Notes under the pieces: model-generated | Seen by the model: the letters and a program-made list of their open reading frames with translations, nothing else | Databases searched by the model: none | Told to the model about the DNA's origin: nothing | Position numbers and translations under genes: made by a program | Shown: positions 51,924-60,401 of the stretch, one piece after another | How the letters are laid out: each line of letters begins with the position of its first letter | How positions within the stretch are numbered: the stretch's first letter is position 1 | Source of the DNA: Allorhodopirellula heiligendammensis | GTDB lineage: Bacteria > Planctomycetota > Planctomycetia > Pirellulales > Pirellulaceae | Length of the DNA stretch: 64,000 nt | Direction of reading: 5' to 3' | Assembly: GCF_007860105.1 (NCBI RefSeq) | Contig: NZ_SJPU01000002.1 | Coordinates: 2,197,782-2,261,781, forward strand

Positions 51924-52273
51924 GATGGGGTCTCTTTCGAAAAGGATAGACTGGGATGCACCCGTGGGCGGCTTTGCCCGCATGACTTGGTTTGCCAGCT
52001 CTCGTTCATGTCCTCAGCCCCCGCGGGCGTCTCTCGCATCCACTTACCTGGTGCAGGTTTGATTATCGCGGATTTGGCTGCGGTGATCCTACTGATACTA
52101 CTGATCCGTGATCCGTGATCCGTGATCCGTGAGCCGTGAGCCGTGAGCCGTGAGCCGTGACGCGCAAGCGGCCGGGCCCGGTAGCGATTCCCCATAACGC
52201 CAGCCACAAAGATCTCTATCGCGTTCATTAGGCGGAGGAAATCGCTGTAGAATCGCGTCTCGCGAGATACTCC
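51924..52273. other. Intergenic region upstream of hppA
   Basis: 350 bp without a gene, holding the hppA promoter region and the 7-bp tandem repeat at 52102-52160. Nothing else is recognised. Confidence 0.4.
52102..52160. repeat. 7-bp tandem repeat (about 8 copies)
   Basis: Four copies of TGATCCG followed by four of TGAGCCG and a partial unit. A clean two-block microsatellite-like repeat about 180 bp upstream of hppA. Confidence 0.9.
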
Positions 52274-52834
52274 CTATTTCTCGGCTGGGGTGATTTTCCC
52301 GTACAAGTGCCCCCCCTTGGCACCATGTTGCCAGGTGCCAGCGTAGCGACCGCTATGAAATAGAACGCGTGCCGAAAAGGTCCCCAGTCCCGGAATTGCC
52401 ATCGCATCGAGAGTGATGACCGGGGTGGACCCCGCCATTAAAATATCGAGGTCCATCGGGAATTCACCATCGACATCGCCGTAGCGGATTTTGACTTTCA
52501 GCCGATAACGGTTCTTTTCGGGCAACGGCTCGCAGGAGGTGATCGTGTACGATTCCGCTTTGGGGGCGACGTCCTCGCGACCGTCGACGGTGAACGCACC
52601 GGTGAAGGTGGCGCCTGTTAAATACCGCGACAATCTCGCTTGGCGGTTGCTCGTCGAGCCTCCTTCGTTATCCGGCTCTACGCCCGAGTTTTGCGTCGCG
52701 CGGGCGCCCTCGGCCGGTCCGGTGGTTGGTGGTTGAGCCAGGGCGGGGGCGGAGGTCACCAGTCCCCACACGAGGGCGAGCATCACCCCGCCGCACGTTG
52801 TGTGGGGCCCATTAATCACAGATCGAGACTTCAT
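52274..52834 (-). CDS. Small secreted hypothetical protein
   Basis: 186 aa, ATG 52834 with GAGAAC upstream. Signal peptide ~17-34 (MLALVWGLVTSAPALAQ) followed by a Gly/Ser/Asn-rich spacer to ~65. A compact beta-rich domain (~70-186) has TFTGAFTVDG, YTITSCEPLPEKNRYRLKV, IRYGDVDGEFPMDLDILM and WQHGAKGGHLYGKI. The GTWQHGxxGGHxxGxI end is reminiscent of small planctomycete lipocalin-like secreted proteins, but I cannot name the family. It lies divergent from the haloalkane dehalogenase gene. Confidence 0.72.
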   Translation of the reverse strand: MKSRSVINGPHTTCGGVMLALVWGLVTSAPALAQPPTTGPAEGARATQNSGVEPDNEGGSTSNRQARLSRYLTGATFTGAFTVDGREDVAPKAESYTITSCEPLPEKNRYRLKVKIRYGDVDGEFPMDLDILMAGSTPVITLDAMAIPGLGTFSARVLFHSGRYAGTWQHGAKGGHLYGKITPAEK

Positions 52835-52963
52835 GTTCAGTTCTCTGTCAGAGTGGCGAAAAGGTGGCAGTTCATTTCCGTATTATTGCAGACGGCGGGG
52901 TCGATAGGTAGGTTTGCGAGCTCTGAGAGCCACATTCCCCTCACCTTCACAACTGACAAACCC

Positions 52964-53905
52964 TTGAAAACGGAAACCCACGAGCAGGAAACCGCGTCGC
53001 TCGCCAAGGATTTGTTCCCCTATCGCTCCGGTGAGCTGCAACTCGGCCCTTACGAATTGCGGTATGTCGACGAGTCGCCCGACGCCACCGATACCGCGGC
53101 GCCCACAATCCTATGTGTGCACGGTAATCCGACGTGGAGCTTTTATTATCGTCGCGTGATTGAGCGGTTTGCGCCGCGCTGCCGCGTCGTGGCCATCGAT
53201 CATTTGGGGTGTGGGCGGAGCGACAAACCGCCAGCGGACAAATTTCCCTATACGATGGCGGCTCACCGAGACAATGTGATCCGTCTGATCGATGAACTCG
53301 ATCTGACGAACATCGTCCTGCTCGCCCACGACTGGGGTGGCGCCATCGGTTTGTCGGCCGTTCATCAACGGCGGGAACGTCTGGCGGGACTCATTCTGCT
53401 CAACACCGCCGCCTTCCCACCACCCTACATGCCGCGCCGTATCGCCGCGTGCCGGTGGCCGATCGTGGGCACACCCGCCGTCCGCGGCTTGAACTTATTT
53501 GCACGCGCTGCCACGACAATGACAATGTCGCGCACCAAGCTATCCGCCGACGCTACCCGTGGTCTGCTCGCCCCGTATGATAGTTGGGCCAATCGCGTTG
53601 CTATCGATCGATTTGTCCGTGACATCCCGCTGCACCGGAGTCACCCCACATACGCCGTTCTCGAGGATCTCGAAGCGGGCTTGGGTGACTTTTCCAACCT
53701 GCCGATCCAATTGATCTGGGGGATGCAGGACTGGTGTTTCCGCCCTGAATGCTTGCGGCGGTTTGAACAAGTTTGGCCGCACGCCCAGGTCAGTGAACTT
53801 GCGACGACTGGGCACTATGTCATGGAAGACTCGCCCGATGAGGCGCTTGCGATCATGGAGTCGTTTCTGTCACCGCTGGGCCTGCCTACTCCAACTGGAA
53901 CATGA
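52964..53905 (+). CDS. Haloalkane dehalogenase-like alpha/beta hydrolase
   Basis: Hydrolytic dehalogenation of haloalkanes to alcohols, by family. From TTG 52964 it is 313 aa. The frame stays open further upstream, but that part lies opposite the divergent gene. Nucleophile Asp123 is in AHDWGGAIG with the halide-binding Trp124; the second halide residue Asn55 is in CVHGNPTWSF. Catalytic acid Asp256 (IWGMQDW) and His284 (TTGHYVMEDSP) complete the set. The Asn-Trp halide pair and an acid at this position fit HLD-family enzymes; a planctomycete HLD-III-type enzyme (DrbA) is known from Rhodopirellula. Natural substrate unknown. ATGA overlap with the following CitG-like gene shows coupling. Confidence 0.86.
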   Translation: MKTETHEQETASLAKDLFPYRSGELQLGPYELRYVDESPDATDTAAPTILCVHGNPTWSFYYRRVIERFAPRCRVVAIDHLGCGRSDKPPADKFPYTMAAHRDNVIRLIDELDLTNIVLLAHDWGGAIGLSAVHQRRERLAGLILLNTAAFPPPYMPRRIAACRWPIVGTPAVRGLNLFARAATTMTMSRTKLSADATRGLLAPYDSWANRVAIDRFVRDIPLHRSHPTYAVLEDLEAGLGDFSNLPIQLIWGMQDWCFRPECLRRFEQVWPHAQVSELATTGHYVMEDSPDEALAIMESFLSPLGLPTPTGT

Positions 53906-54852
53906 CTGTGCCTCAACCGGTCGCGCCCGACGATAGCCTCTGGACGATGCTGGCGATTGCGGCACCGCACCGGGCTGCTGCGATTCGCATGGCCTGTGTG
54001 CTCGAAGCGACCGCGCCCAAAGTCGGCAATGTGCATCCGGCGGCACATTTTCATGACTTGAACTACAGTCATTTTGTCGCTGCGGCGGACGCTGCTGCCG
54101 ACGTGCTCAGCGATCTTTGCGGCGCCGTTGACGTGGGTGCGGCCATTGCCTCGGCTGTCGCTGCGTCAGTCATCGCAACGGGCACCAACGTCAACCTGGG
54201 GATTGTGTTACTGCTCGCGCCGCTGGTCGCCAGTGAATCAACGCGCGAAGTCACCGCAGACTCATCTATCGAACAGCGGTGGGCGAACTGGCAATCGCGG
54301 ACGTCACAATTGCTTGACCAGTTGGATCTCCAACAAGGAGCGATGATCGCGTCCGCGATTGCGGACGCCAACGCCGGTGGGTTGTCAGATGAAACGCTCG
54401 GACCAGATCATCCGCTCGACGTGACGCGACAACACGACGCATCTTACGACATTTTGGAGGCGATGCGATGTGCGGCATCGCGGGATCGAATCGCGCTGCA
54501 ATACGCCAACGGCTACCGCGATCTGTTTGATCACGTCGTTCCCACCCTCAATCGCTGGGTCACTCAAACGGGGGACGTGCTCAGCGGGATTGTGTGGGCG
54601 CACATCGCCCTGATCGCTGAGGCGGGAGACAGCTTGATCGGCAGAAAGTGCGGTCAGGCCGAGTCAGATCGCGTTGCGGGGTTGGCTCGAGAATGTCTGG
54701 CGGCGTACGACCGGCCAGCACAGCGGGGACCGAGTATCCATCGACTCGACACCGCGCTTCGTGCCGACGGCAACCGGCTCAATCCTGGCACGACCGCCGA
54801 CCTCATCGCCGCCGCTCTCTACGTGCACTTGCGTAGCAACACGAATACTTAG
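53902..54852 (+). CDS. CitG-like (triphosphoribosyl-dephospho-CoA synthase family) protein
   Basis: 316 aa. Family motifs are ACVLEATAPKVGNVHPAAHF, GTNVNLGIVLLLAPL (a helical phosphoribosyl-transfer core), AIADANAGGLSD and the C-terminal LNPGTTADLIAAALYVHL. CitG makes the citrate lyase/malonate decarboxylase prosthetic group precursor. Planctomycetes and H4MPT-using methylotrophs carry a homologue in their archaeal-like C1 gene sets, thought to act in cofactor synthesis. No citrate lyase or mdc genes are nearby, so the C1-cofactor role is more likely (inference). It is translationally coupled to the haloalkane dehalogenase gene upstream. Confidence 0.8.
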   Translation: MTVPQPVAPDDSLWTMLAIAAPHRAAAIRMACVLEATAPKVGNVHPAAHFHDLNYSHFVAAADAAADVLSDLCGAVDVGAAIASAVAASVIATGTNVNLGIVLLLAPLVASESTREVTADSSIEQRWANWQSRTSQLLDQLDLQQGAMIASAIADANAGGLSDETLGPDHPLDVTRQHDASYDILEAMRCAASRDRIALQYANGYRDLFDHVVPTLNRWVTQTGDVLSGIVWAHIALIAEAGDSLIGRKCGQAESDRVAGLARECLAAYDRPAQRGPSIHRLDTALRADGNRLNPGTTADLIAAALYVHLRSNTNT

Positions 54853-55072
54853 CGGCCGAGCGGAGAACTGTTTTCGCCTCCGGCCGCGCGGAAGTTGCTT
54901 GGTGCGGTGCAGGCGCGGAGCGAAAGGCGGCATTCAACAACCGACACAATCCCGTTGACCGCTGCGACCACTCTCGCTTGTCGGCGCTCTTTGGCGATCA
55001 AATGTTCTCCTCGGCCAGGATACGGGTTAAAATAGGACAGATCGATCCATCTTCTCTAGCTACGTATCTTCC

Positions 55073-57199
55073 ATGAGTTCCGTCATCGCCCGGTTTTTTC
55101 CAGCCACTGCTCTGCTCGTGGCGGTCCTCCTATGCACGGGCCTGCGGGCACAGGAACCATTGACTCAGAGCGTTGTCGAACGCATGATTCAACCGCGAGA
55201 TCCGGCCGTCGAGCAGACGATTCTTCGCGCCCAACGCAGTCCGGCGGACCTCGGCCAGTCAATCTCGGCGCTGACTCGAATGGGCCAGTTCGAGGGTGTA
55301 GAGCAACTCCTCAGCTCGATCGAGGGGCGGAAGTTCAACGAGCAACAGAAGATCGAGGTTGCCGAGCAGATCACAGGTGCGGAAAGATTGCGGATTGTCG
55401 ACAACGAGAACATTTCACCGCAGTCGGTGGTCGCGCTCGATGGACTTTTTGACCTTCATCGCAAAAACCTGATATCACCCGCCCGACTCGCCCAGGCCGT
55501 TGACTTGTTGACTCAGCAGGACGCCGATCAAACTCTACCTGCAATTCGGACACTCTTTTCCGGTGGTGAAGCGTCCACAGCCGCCCTTGTCCATGCGATT
55601 GTGACCACCACGGATGCGAGCAAGCGAGACAAATGGCTGCGGGCGATGATTCAGATTGACGAGCAGTCCGGCGTCGAGGCTCTCCGTCGCGTGGCGTTGT
55701 ATGGAACTGAGGCTGCCCGCACCGGTGCCCTCACCGCGTTGATCCGATTGTCGCCTGGGGCTAACATCGCGACCAGCCCGTCCATGACGGAGATCCTGAC
55801 GGCTCTGTACCGTCGCAGTGGCACCGCCAACGATCCGTCGGCGGACAACGCGGCTTCGCTCGCCGCGAGCGTCTTTAAAAACAGCGGTCGTCGTCCGTCG
55901 AGAGCAGCGGTGATTGAACTTCTCCGTGCCCAGCTCGCCCAGGATACACGGCTGGCGAATCTCAGTGCGCGAGGTTTTGGACGAGCTGAGGTGTGGGTGA
56001 TGAATCCAGAACTCGACGGAGTAAAGGCACAACGCATGCCGGATTGGATGTTGAGGTTTCGTGATGCTGCCGATGCCGCCGCTCGGCTGGTGGCGATCGG
56101 TGACGATGATGTCCGCAGTGTCACCGCCCAGCTCAGCGCGATGATCGCGTACACGGTGGTCGCCGATCCGGACTGGGGGAGCACCGATCAGGTCGCCGCC
56201 TTCCGCCGCGATTCGCTCTCGCCCGCCTTGGCGACTATGGATGACATGTCCGCAGCAGAGTTCATCTTGGACGCCCTGAGTATCGCCAGCGAGTCCGACA
56301 ACGATCCTGCCATGTTGGGATGGTTGCGATTGATTTCGCCCCAAGCAGACATTTCGTCGATGTCCTGGCTGGTCTCCAGTGGTACGGATGTCTCGCCACT
56401 GGTGATGGCGGTTGATAACGCCAGTCCACAAATTCGTTACGAGGCGGCTGCGGCAATCGCTCGACTGGCCCCGTCGCAGCCGTACGCGGGCAGCAACCGC
56501 GTGCTCGACCGCTGGGAACAGATGAGCCTTCTGACGAGCCGCGCAACGGCGATTGTGCTTGAGAATCGCCCAGAAGTTGTCGCTGAGTTGGAGTTGCTGA
56601 TCAACCAGGCGGGGCTGGCCGCTCAGTTCGTTTCGAGTGTCGCGGGACTGCAGGCTGTCGCCGCCGAGGGCGAAGACATGCGGTTGATTCTCAGTAAACG
56701 GCAGCCGACAGATGCGTCGGCAATTGAGATGATCGACGTCGTGCGCCGCATTCGAGTCGCCCGTGATGTGCCCATTGTCATTTATTCCGATCCGCCACCG
56801 CAGGTCGTCACGCTGGCGGAACCCGAGGAGGACTTGTCCGGCCTCAACGAAGCCGAACTGCAGGCACATGCCGATGCCGAGGCGATCAAACGAGACCGCT
56901 TTGGCGTGCTCGGTGGTCTGGATAACGTCAAAGGGGTTGTGCACCGCGACTTGCTTTACGGAGACTTGGATGTCGATCACACCGCTGGCGAGCCACTCGA
57001 TTTGAGCTGGGCGGGCGAACGCCGCTGGGGCGACGAATCGCTCCGCGCTGGATTGATCAGCGAACTGGTTCGCCCACGCTCGATCGCCGGTTTGTACGAC
57101 GTGTTGCGTGACAGTCGCAGCCGCCAGCATCTACCCCCACTCAGCCCGATCGACCGCTCGCGATACCGCCAAATCGCCGAGCAGGCGCTCGCCTTATGA
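55073..57199 (+). CDS. Secreted HEAT-like repeat protein with a degenerate receiver-like domain
   Basis: 708 aa. Signal peptide ~1-26 (ATALLVAVLLCTGLRAQ). Residues ~50-490 are alpha-helical pairs of HEAT/ARM flavour (for example LRRVALYGTEAARTGALTAL; QIRYEAAAAIARLAP). Residues ~492-575 resemble a CheY-type receiver (AIVLENRPEVVAELELL ... VVRRIRVARDVPIVIYSD). The site of the phospho-Asp reads ILSKRQP, so it could not be phosphorylated. A charged linker (EPEEDLSGLNEAELQAHADA) leads to a C-terminal domain. A receiver fold in an exported protein is odd; it may be a structural fold only. Coupled (ATGA) to the next gene, a HEXXH protein. Confidence 0.8.
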   Translation: MSSVIARFFPATALLVAVLLCTGLRAQEPLTQSVVERMIQPRDPAVEQTILRAQRSPADLGQSISALTRMGQFEGVEQLLSSIEGRKFNEQQKIEVAEQITGAERLRIVDNENISPQSVVALDGLFDLHRKNLISPARLAQAVDLLTQQDADQTLPAIRTLFSGGEASTAALVHAIVTTTDASKRDKWLRAMIQIDEQSGVEALRRVALYGTEAARTGALTALIRLSPGANIATSPSMTEILTALYRRSGTANDPSADNAASLAASVFKNSGRRPSRAAVIELLRAQLAQDTRLANLSARGFGRAEVWVMNPELDGVKAQRMPDWMLRFRDAADAAARLVAIGDDDVRSVTAQLSAMIAYTVVADPDWGSTDQVAAFRRDSLSPALATMDDMSAAEFILDALSIASESDNDPAMLGWLRLISPQADISSMSWLVSSGTDVSPLVMAVDNASPQIRYEAAAAIARLAPSQPYAGSNRVLDRWEQMSLLTSRATAIVLENRPEVVAELELLINQAGLAAQFVSSVAGLQAVAAEGEDMRLILSKRQPTDASAIEMIDVVRRIRVARDVPIVIYSDPPPQVVTLAEPEEDLSGLNEAELQAHADAEAIKRDRFGVLGGLDNVKGVVHRDLLYGDLDVDHTAGEPLDLSWAGERRWGDESLRAGLISELVRPRSIAGLYDVLRDSRSRQHLPPLSPIDRSRYRQIAEQALAL

Positions 57200-58785
57200 G
57201 CAGGATGCCCCGGCCAACTGACCGCACCTTGCTTCGATCGGTCCCACTGTCACTAACTTCGTCGCGGCGGGGGCATGCCTGCAAACGTCGGACGACATTT
57301 AACTTGACAGCAGCACGATCTTCGCCGGAGAAAGCAGGTGGCGGTGGCGGGGTGAATTGCTCGCTCCTGCGAACGCGCAGAACCAGTTTCGTGGTTGCTG
57401 CCTGTGTACTGCTACTCGTCAGTCCGAGCGTCTCCGTCCACGCGGCTGAACCTGTGGTCCGAGAGGGGGTGCATTTAAGGTTGACGAGTGATGTCAATGA
57501 CGCAGCACTGCTTGCCGATTTGGTCGACTCCTTTGATGCCGCCGTGCCCCAGTGGCTCGCATTTTGGGGGCTGCCCACCAATGCGGCCGACAATTGGAAA
57601 GTCGACGGGTACCTGATGCGAGATGCCGATGCGTTTCGGCGTAGCGGGGCGTTGCCCGATACACTGCCCCCATTCGAAAATGGGTTTGCCACACCCACGG
57701 CGATTTGGGTGCATTACCAGTCGACGGACTATTACAACCGGCACCTGATCCTCCACGAAGGCGTCCATGCACTCTCTTTCACGCTCTTTGGCGGCAGTGG
57801 TCCGAGTTGGTATAGCGAGGGCACGGCCGAACTGCTCGCTACTCACCGTGATCGTCAGCGGGCTGAACGGGATCCTAGGCAGGCTAACGGTTTGCTCGCC
57901 CAATCCGCCCAGGAGTTTCGTATCAATGAACTACCTCAATCGGTAGACGATTCACCGATGTGGGGCCGATACCGAGTCGTTGCAGAACGTCGCCAGGCAG
58001 GTGAGTTGCCGACCCTCGCGAGTGTTCTGAAACTGCCGACGGAGCTCAACGGAGATGTCGAGACTTACACCTGGTGCTGGGCCGCAGCGATGATGCTGAC
58101 CGCCTACGACGATACCCGAGAGGCCTACCTCCATGCGGCGCGGCAGGGCCGAGATGCTTCGCCCGCATTCACGACTCAGTTCTATCGCGACATCAGTCAC
58201 CAATGGCCTGCTCTCCGGGCGCGATGGCTATTATGGCTGAACGACCTGGAATTCGGGTTCGATCGGGCCCGCTACCGGGTAGGACTATCGACGGACGATC
58301 CGAAATACGATGGGCGAAATCACTCGCTCAATATCGATGCCGCCCGGGGCTGGCAATCCGCCGGTTGCTGGTTCCCCGCCGGCACATTGCAGCTGCGAGC
58401 GGGTGGGCAATGCGTGATCGTTGCTAAAGAAAATCTGCAGCCCAGTGCCGAGGAGGCGATCGCAGCTCGCGACTGGCTCAGCACGCCAGCTGGAATCACT
58501 GTCCATCATCACCGTGGATATCCAATCGGCCAATTGCAGGTCTGCGTCCTCCCGATCCCGTCGGCCCAGGATAAGAAAATGGCCGAGCTGGACATTCAGG
58601 CCCCTTTTTTCAGCCGCATCGTCTCCGCGGGCGACGAGTCGACGGGCTCGGTTGCTGATGTTGCGACCATCCAGATCAACAGTCCGTCCTGGGTCCTGTT
58701 TCGTATCAACGATGCTCCTGGGGAGCGCGGACGGTATCAGCGAGCCGACAATCGCGGGGGCTATCAGGTCGAGATCGCCCGCTAA
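57196..58785 (+). CDS. Secreted HEXXH (gluzincin-like) metallopeptidase-like protein
   Basis: 529 aa from ATG 57196, overlapping the previous stop. However, the signal peptide lies far inside (~62-83, SFVVAACVLLLVSPSVSVHA), so GTG 57352 is a real alternative. The zinc motif is HLILHEGVHAL (His187, Glu188, His191), with a probable third ligand Glu208 in WYSEGTAELLATH 17 residues later, as in gluzincins. This matches planctomycete DUF1570-like peptidases. The C-terminal half (beta-rich, to ~529) has no recognised motif. It should act outside the cytoplasm. Coupling to the HEAT/receiver-like protein suggests that the two work together. Confidence 0.82.
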   Translation: MSRMPRPTDRTLLRSVPLSLTSSRRGHACKRRTTFNLTAARSSPEKAGGGGGVNCSLLRTRRTSFVVAACVLLLVSPSVSVHAAEPVVREGVHLRLTSDVNDAALLADLVDSFDAAVPQWLAFWGLPTNAADNWKVDGYLMRDADAFRRSGALPDTLPPFENGFATPTAIWVHYQSTDYYNRHLILHEGVHALSFTLFGGSGPSWYSEGTAELLATHRDRQRAERDPRQANGLLAQSAQEFRINELPQSVDDSPMWGRYRVVAERRQAGELPTLASVLKLPTELNGDVETYTWCWAAAMMLTAYDDTREAYLHAARQGRDASPAFTTQFYRDISHQWPALRARWLLWLNDLEFGFDRARYRVGLSTDDPKYDGRNHSLNIDAARGWQSAGCWFPAGTLQLRAGGQCVIVAKENLQPSAEEAIAARDWLSTPAGITVHHHRGYPIGQLQVCVLPIPSAQDKKMAELDIQAPFFSRIVSAGDESTGSVADVATIQINSPSWVLFRINDAPGERGRYQRADNRGGYQVEIAR

Positions 58786-58956
58786 GTTGGCGAGGGTCGG
58801 ACCGAGCGAAGTTCGATTCGGCTGGGACGCAGGGGCGCTTCTTTGTCAACGGTTTCAGCATTTCGTCGAAATTTCTCCCAATAAAACGCCGTCTGGATCG
58901 TTAATAATAGAAGTGCGCACCGCATTCACTTCTCTTCGCTCTCAGGATTCCGACTC

Positions 58957-60156
58957 ATGAACCGTTTCCTCCTCCCGCCTGCACTCCTCTGCTTAGCGGC
59001 GGCCTCGAACCTATGCCTGTCGGCAACCGCTCAAGACGTCACGATCACAATCAAGTCCACTCCTCCGGAGAGCGACTCCTCTGCAAGTGACAAGGCTCCC
59101 TTTACAGGTAATCGCCCTGCCGTCGATGTCGCCATTCTGCTCGATACCTCGAACTCGATGGATGGTTTGATCAACCAAGCAAAGAATCAACTATGGAATA
59201 TCGTGCAGCAATTCGCCAAGGCGAAGAAGGCTGGCAAGACACCGCAGCTCCGGGTGTCAATTTTTGAATATGGCAACTCCCGCTTGCCCGCTGCCGAAGA
59301 CTACATTCGGCAAGTTGTCCCGCTCACCGATGATCTCGATAAGGTTTCCGAAGCGTTGTTCGCCCTGACAACTTCAGGTGGCGACGAATACTGCGGCGCG
59401 GTTATCAACGAAGCGATCAAGCGTCTCGATTGGAGTGGTGAACCCAACGCCTATCGAGTAATCTTTATTGCAGGCAATGAACCCTTCGATCAAGGTCCTC
59501 TCGATTTCCATACCGCGTGCAAAAAGGCGATTGGTGAAGGAGTTGTCGTCAATACGATTCACTGTGGTAACTACGACCAAGGCGTGCGGGGACATTGGCA
59601 GGCGGGCGCCTCACTCGCTGAAGGCAAATTTCTGAATATCAATCAAGATGAAAAGGTGGTGCACACTCACGCCCCACAAGACAAAATCATCATTGAACTC
59701 AATGCCGCCTTGAATAAAACCTATCTGTGGTACGGAGGTGCACAACAGCGGAGAGCCTATGCGTCCAACCAAGCTCAGCAGGATGCAAACGCCGGCAGCG
59801 GATTGAGTAGTCGGGCTGCTGTGAAATCCAGTTCCGTGTACAGCAACGTGGGCCGAGATTTAGTTGACACCTACGACGATGACCCCGCTGCCATCACCAA
59901 ACTCAAAGCGGACGAATTACCTGAGGAACTGCAGAACCTTGCACCCGAGCAGTTGCTTGAGCGGATTCAAGCCATGTCAAAGAAACGTGCTGAGATCAAA
60001 CAAAAACTCGCTGAAGCCAGTCGCGAGCGACAAGCGTATGTGGCTGCCGAGCAAGCCAAACAGCCTGCCGCTCCCGGAGATGCAACGCTCGGTGACGCGT
60101 TCTCCGAAGCCGTCGAAGTCCAATTGGAAGCATCCGGTTTTGAAGTCGAGAAGTAG
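58957..60156 (+). CDS. VWA-domain secreted protein
   Basis: 399 aa. Signal peptide ~1-25 (LLCLAAASNLCLSATAQ). A von Willebrand factor A domain occupies ~55-260 with an intact MIDAS: DTSNSM (Asp63, Ser65, Ser67), the central TTSGGDEYCGAV, and VIFIAGNEP. The rest (~290-399) is a charged, Ala/Gln-rich, probably coiled-coil region. VWA domains bind partner proteins through a metal ion. The gene is preceded by a 170-bp spacer and is likely a separate unit. Function not assigned. Confidence 0.88.
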   Translation: MNRFLLPPALLCLAAASNLCLSATAQDVTITIKSTPPESDSSASDKAPFTGNRPAVDVAILLDTSNSMDGLINQAKNQLWNIVQQFAKAKKAGKTPQLRVSIFEYGNSRLPAAEDYIRQVVPLTDDLDKVSEALFALTTSGGDEYCGAVINEAIKRLDWSGEPNAYRVIFIAGNEPFDQGPLDFHTACKKAIGEGVVVNTIHCGNYDQGVRGHWQAGASLAEGKFLNINQDEKVVHTHAPQDKIIIELNAALNKTYLWYGGAQQRRAYASNQAQQDANAGSGLSSRAAVKSSSVYSNVGRDLVDTYDDDPAAITKLKADELPEELQNLAPEQLLERIQAMSKKRAEIKQKLAEASRERQAYVAAEQAKQPAAPGDATLGDAFSEAVEVQLEASGFEVEK

Positions 60157-60335
60157 TCGGATTGATCCTGCAGGCACTGCGATTTGCCGGTGACTGGATC
60201 ACAGCGAACACCGGCGGGAATGGAGTGCCGATCCACCTATCTCCGCGGATTGAGTTGATTCATCGGTTCATCCGTCCCACGCTGGCGTCGGATGAACCCA
60301 CCTCCCCGCGTGCAGGGGAGACACCTGGCTCCACT

Positions 60336-60359
60336 CACCTTCGGCACCCGCCGAAGGTG
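60336..60359. repeat. Perfect hairpin between convergent genes
   Basis: 10-bp stem CACCTTCGGC / GCCGAAGGTG with ACCC loop, preceded by a second small hairpin (CTCCCC-GCGTGCA-GGGGAG, 60302-60320). It lies in the 245-bp space between the VWA gene and the pseudopilin gene. There is no T-run, so it may be a bidirectional terminator or dispersed repeat. Confidence 0.5.
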
Positions 60360-60401
60360 TGGATCATGGGGTTAGAAACGGCTTTTGGTTTCGTCGCTAA
60401 C

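Noticed and set aside
55535..57130. 531-codon frame opposite the HEAT/receiver-like gene
   Set aside because: The plus-strand gene has a signal peptide, sensible domains and coupling to its neighbour; the antisense frame has none of these.
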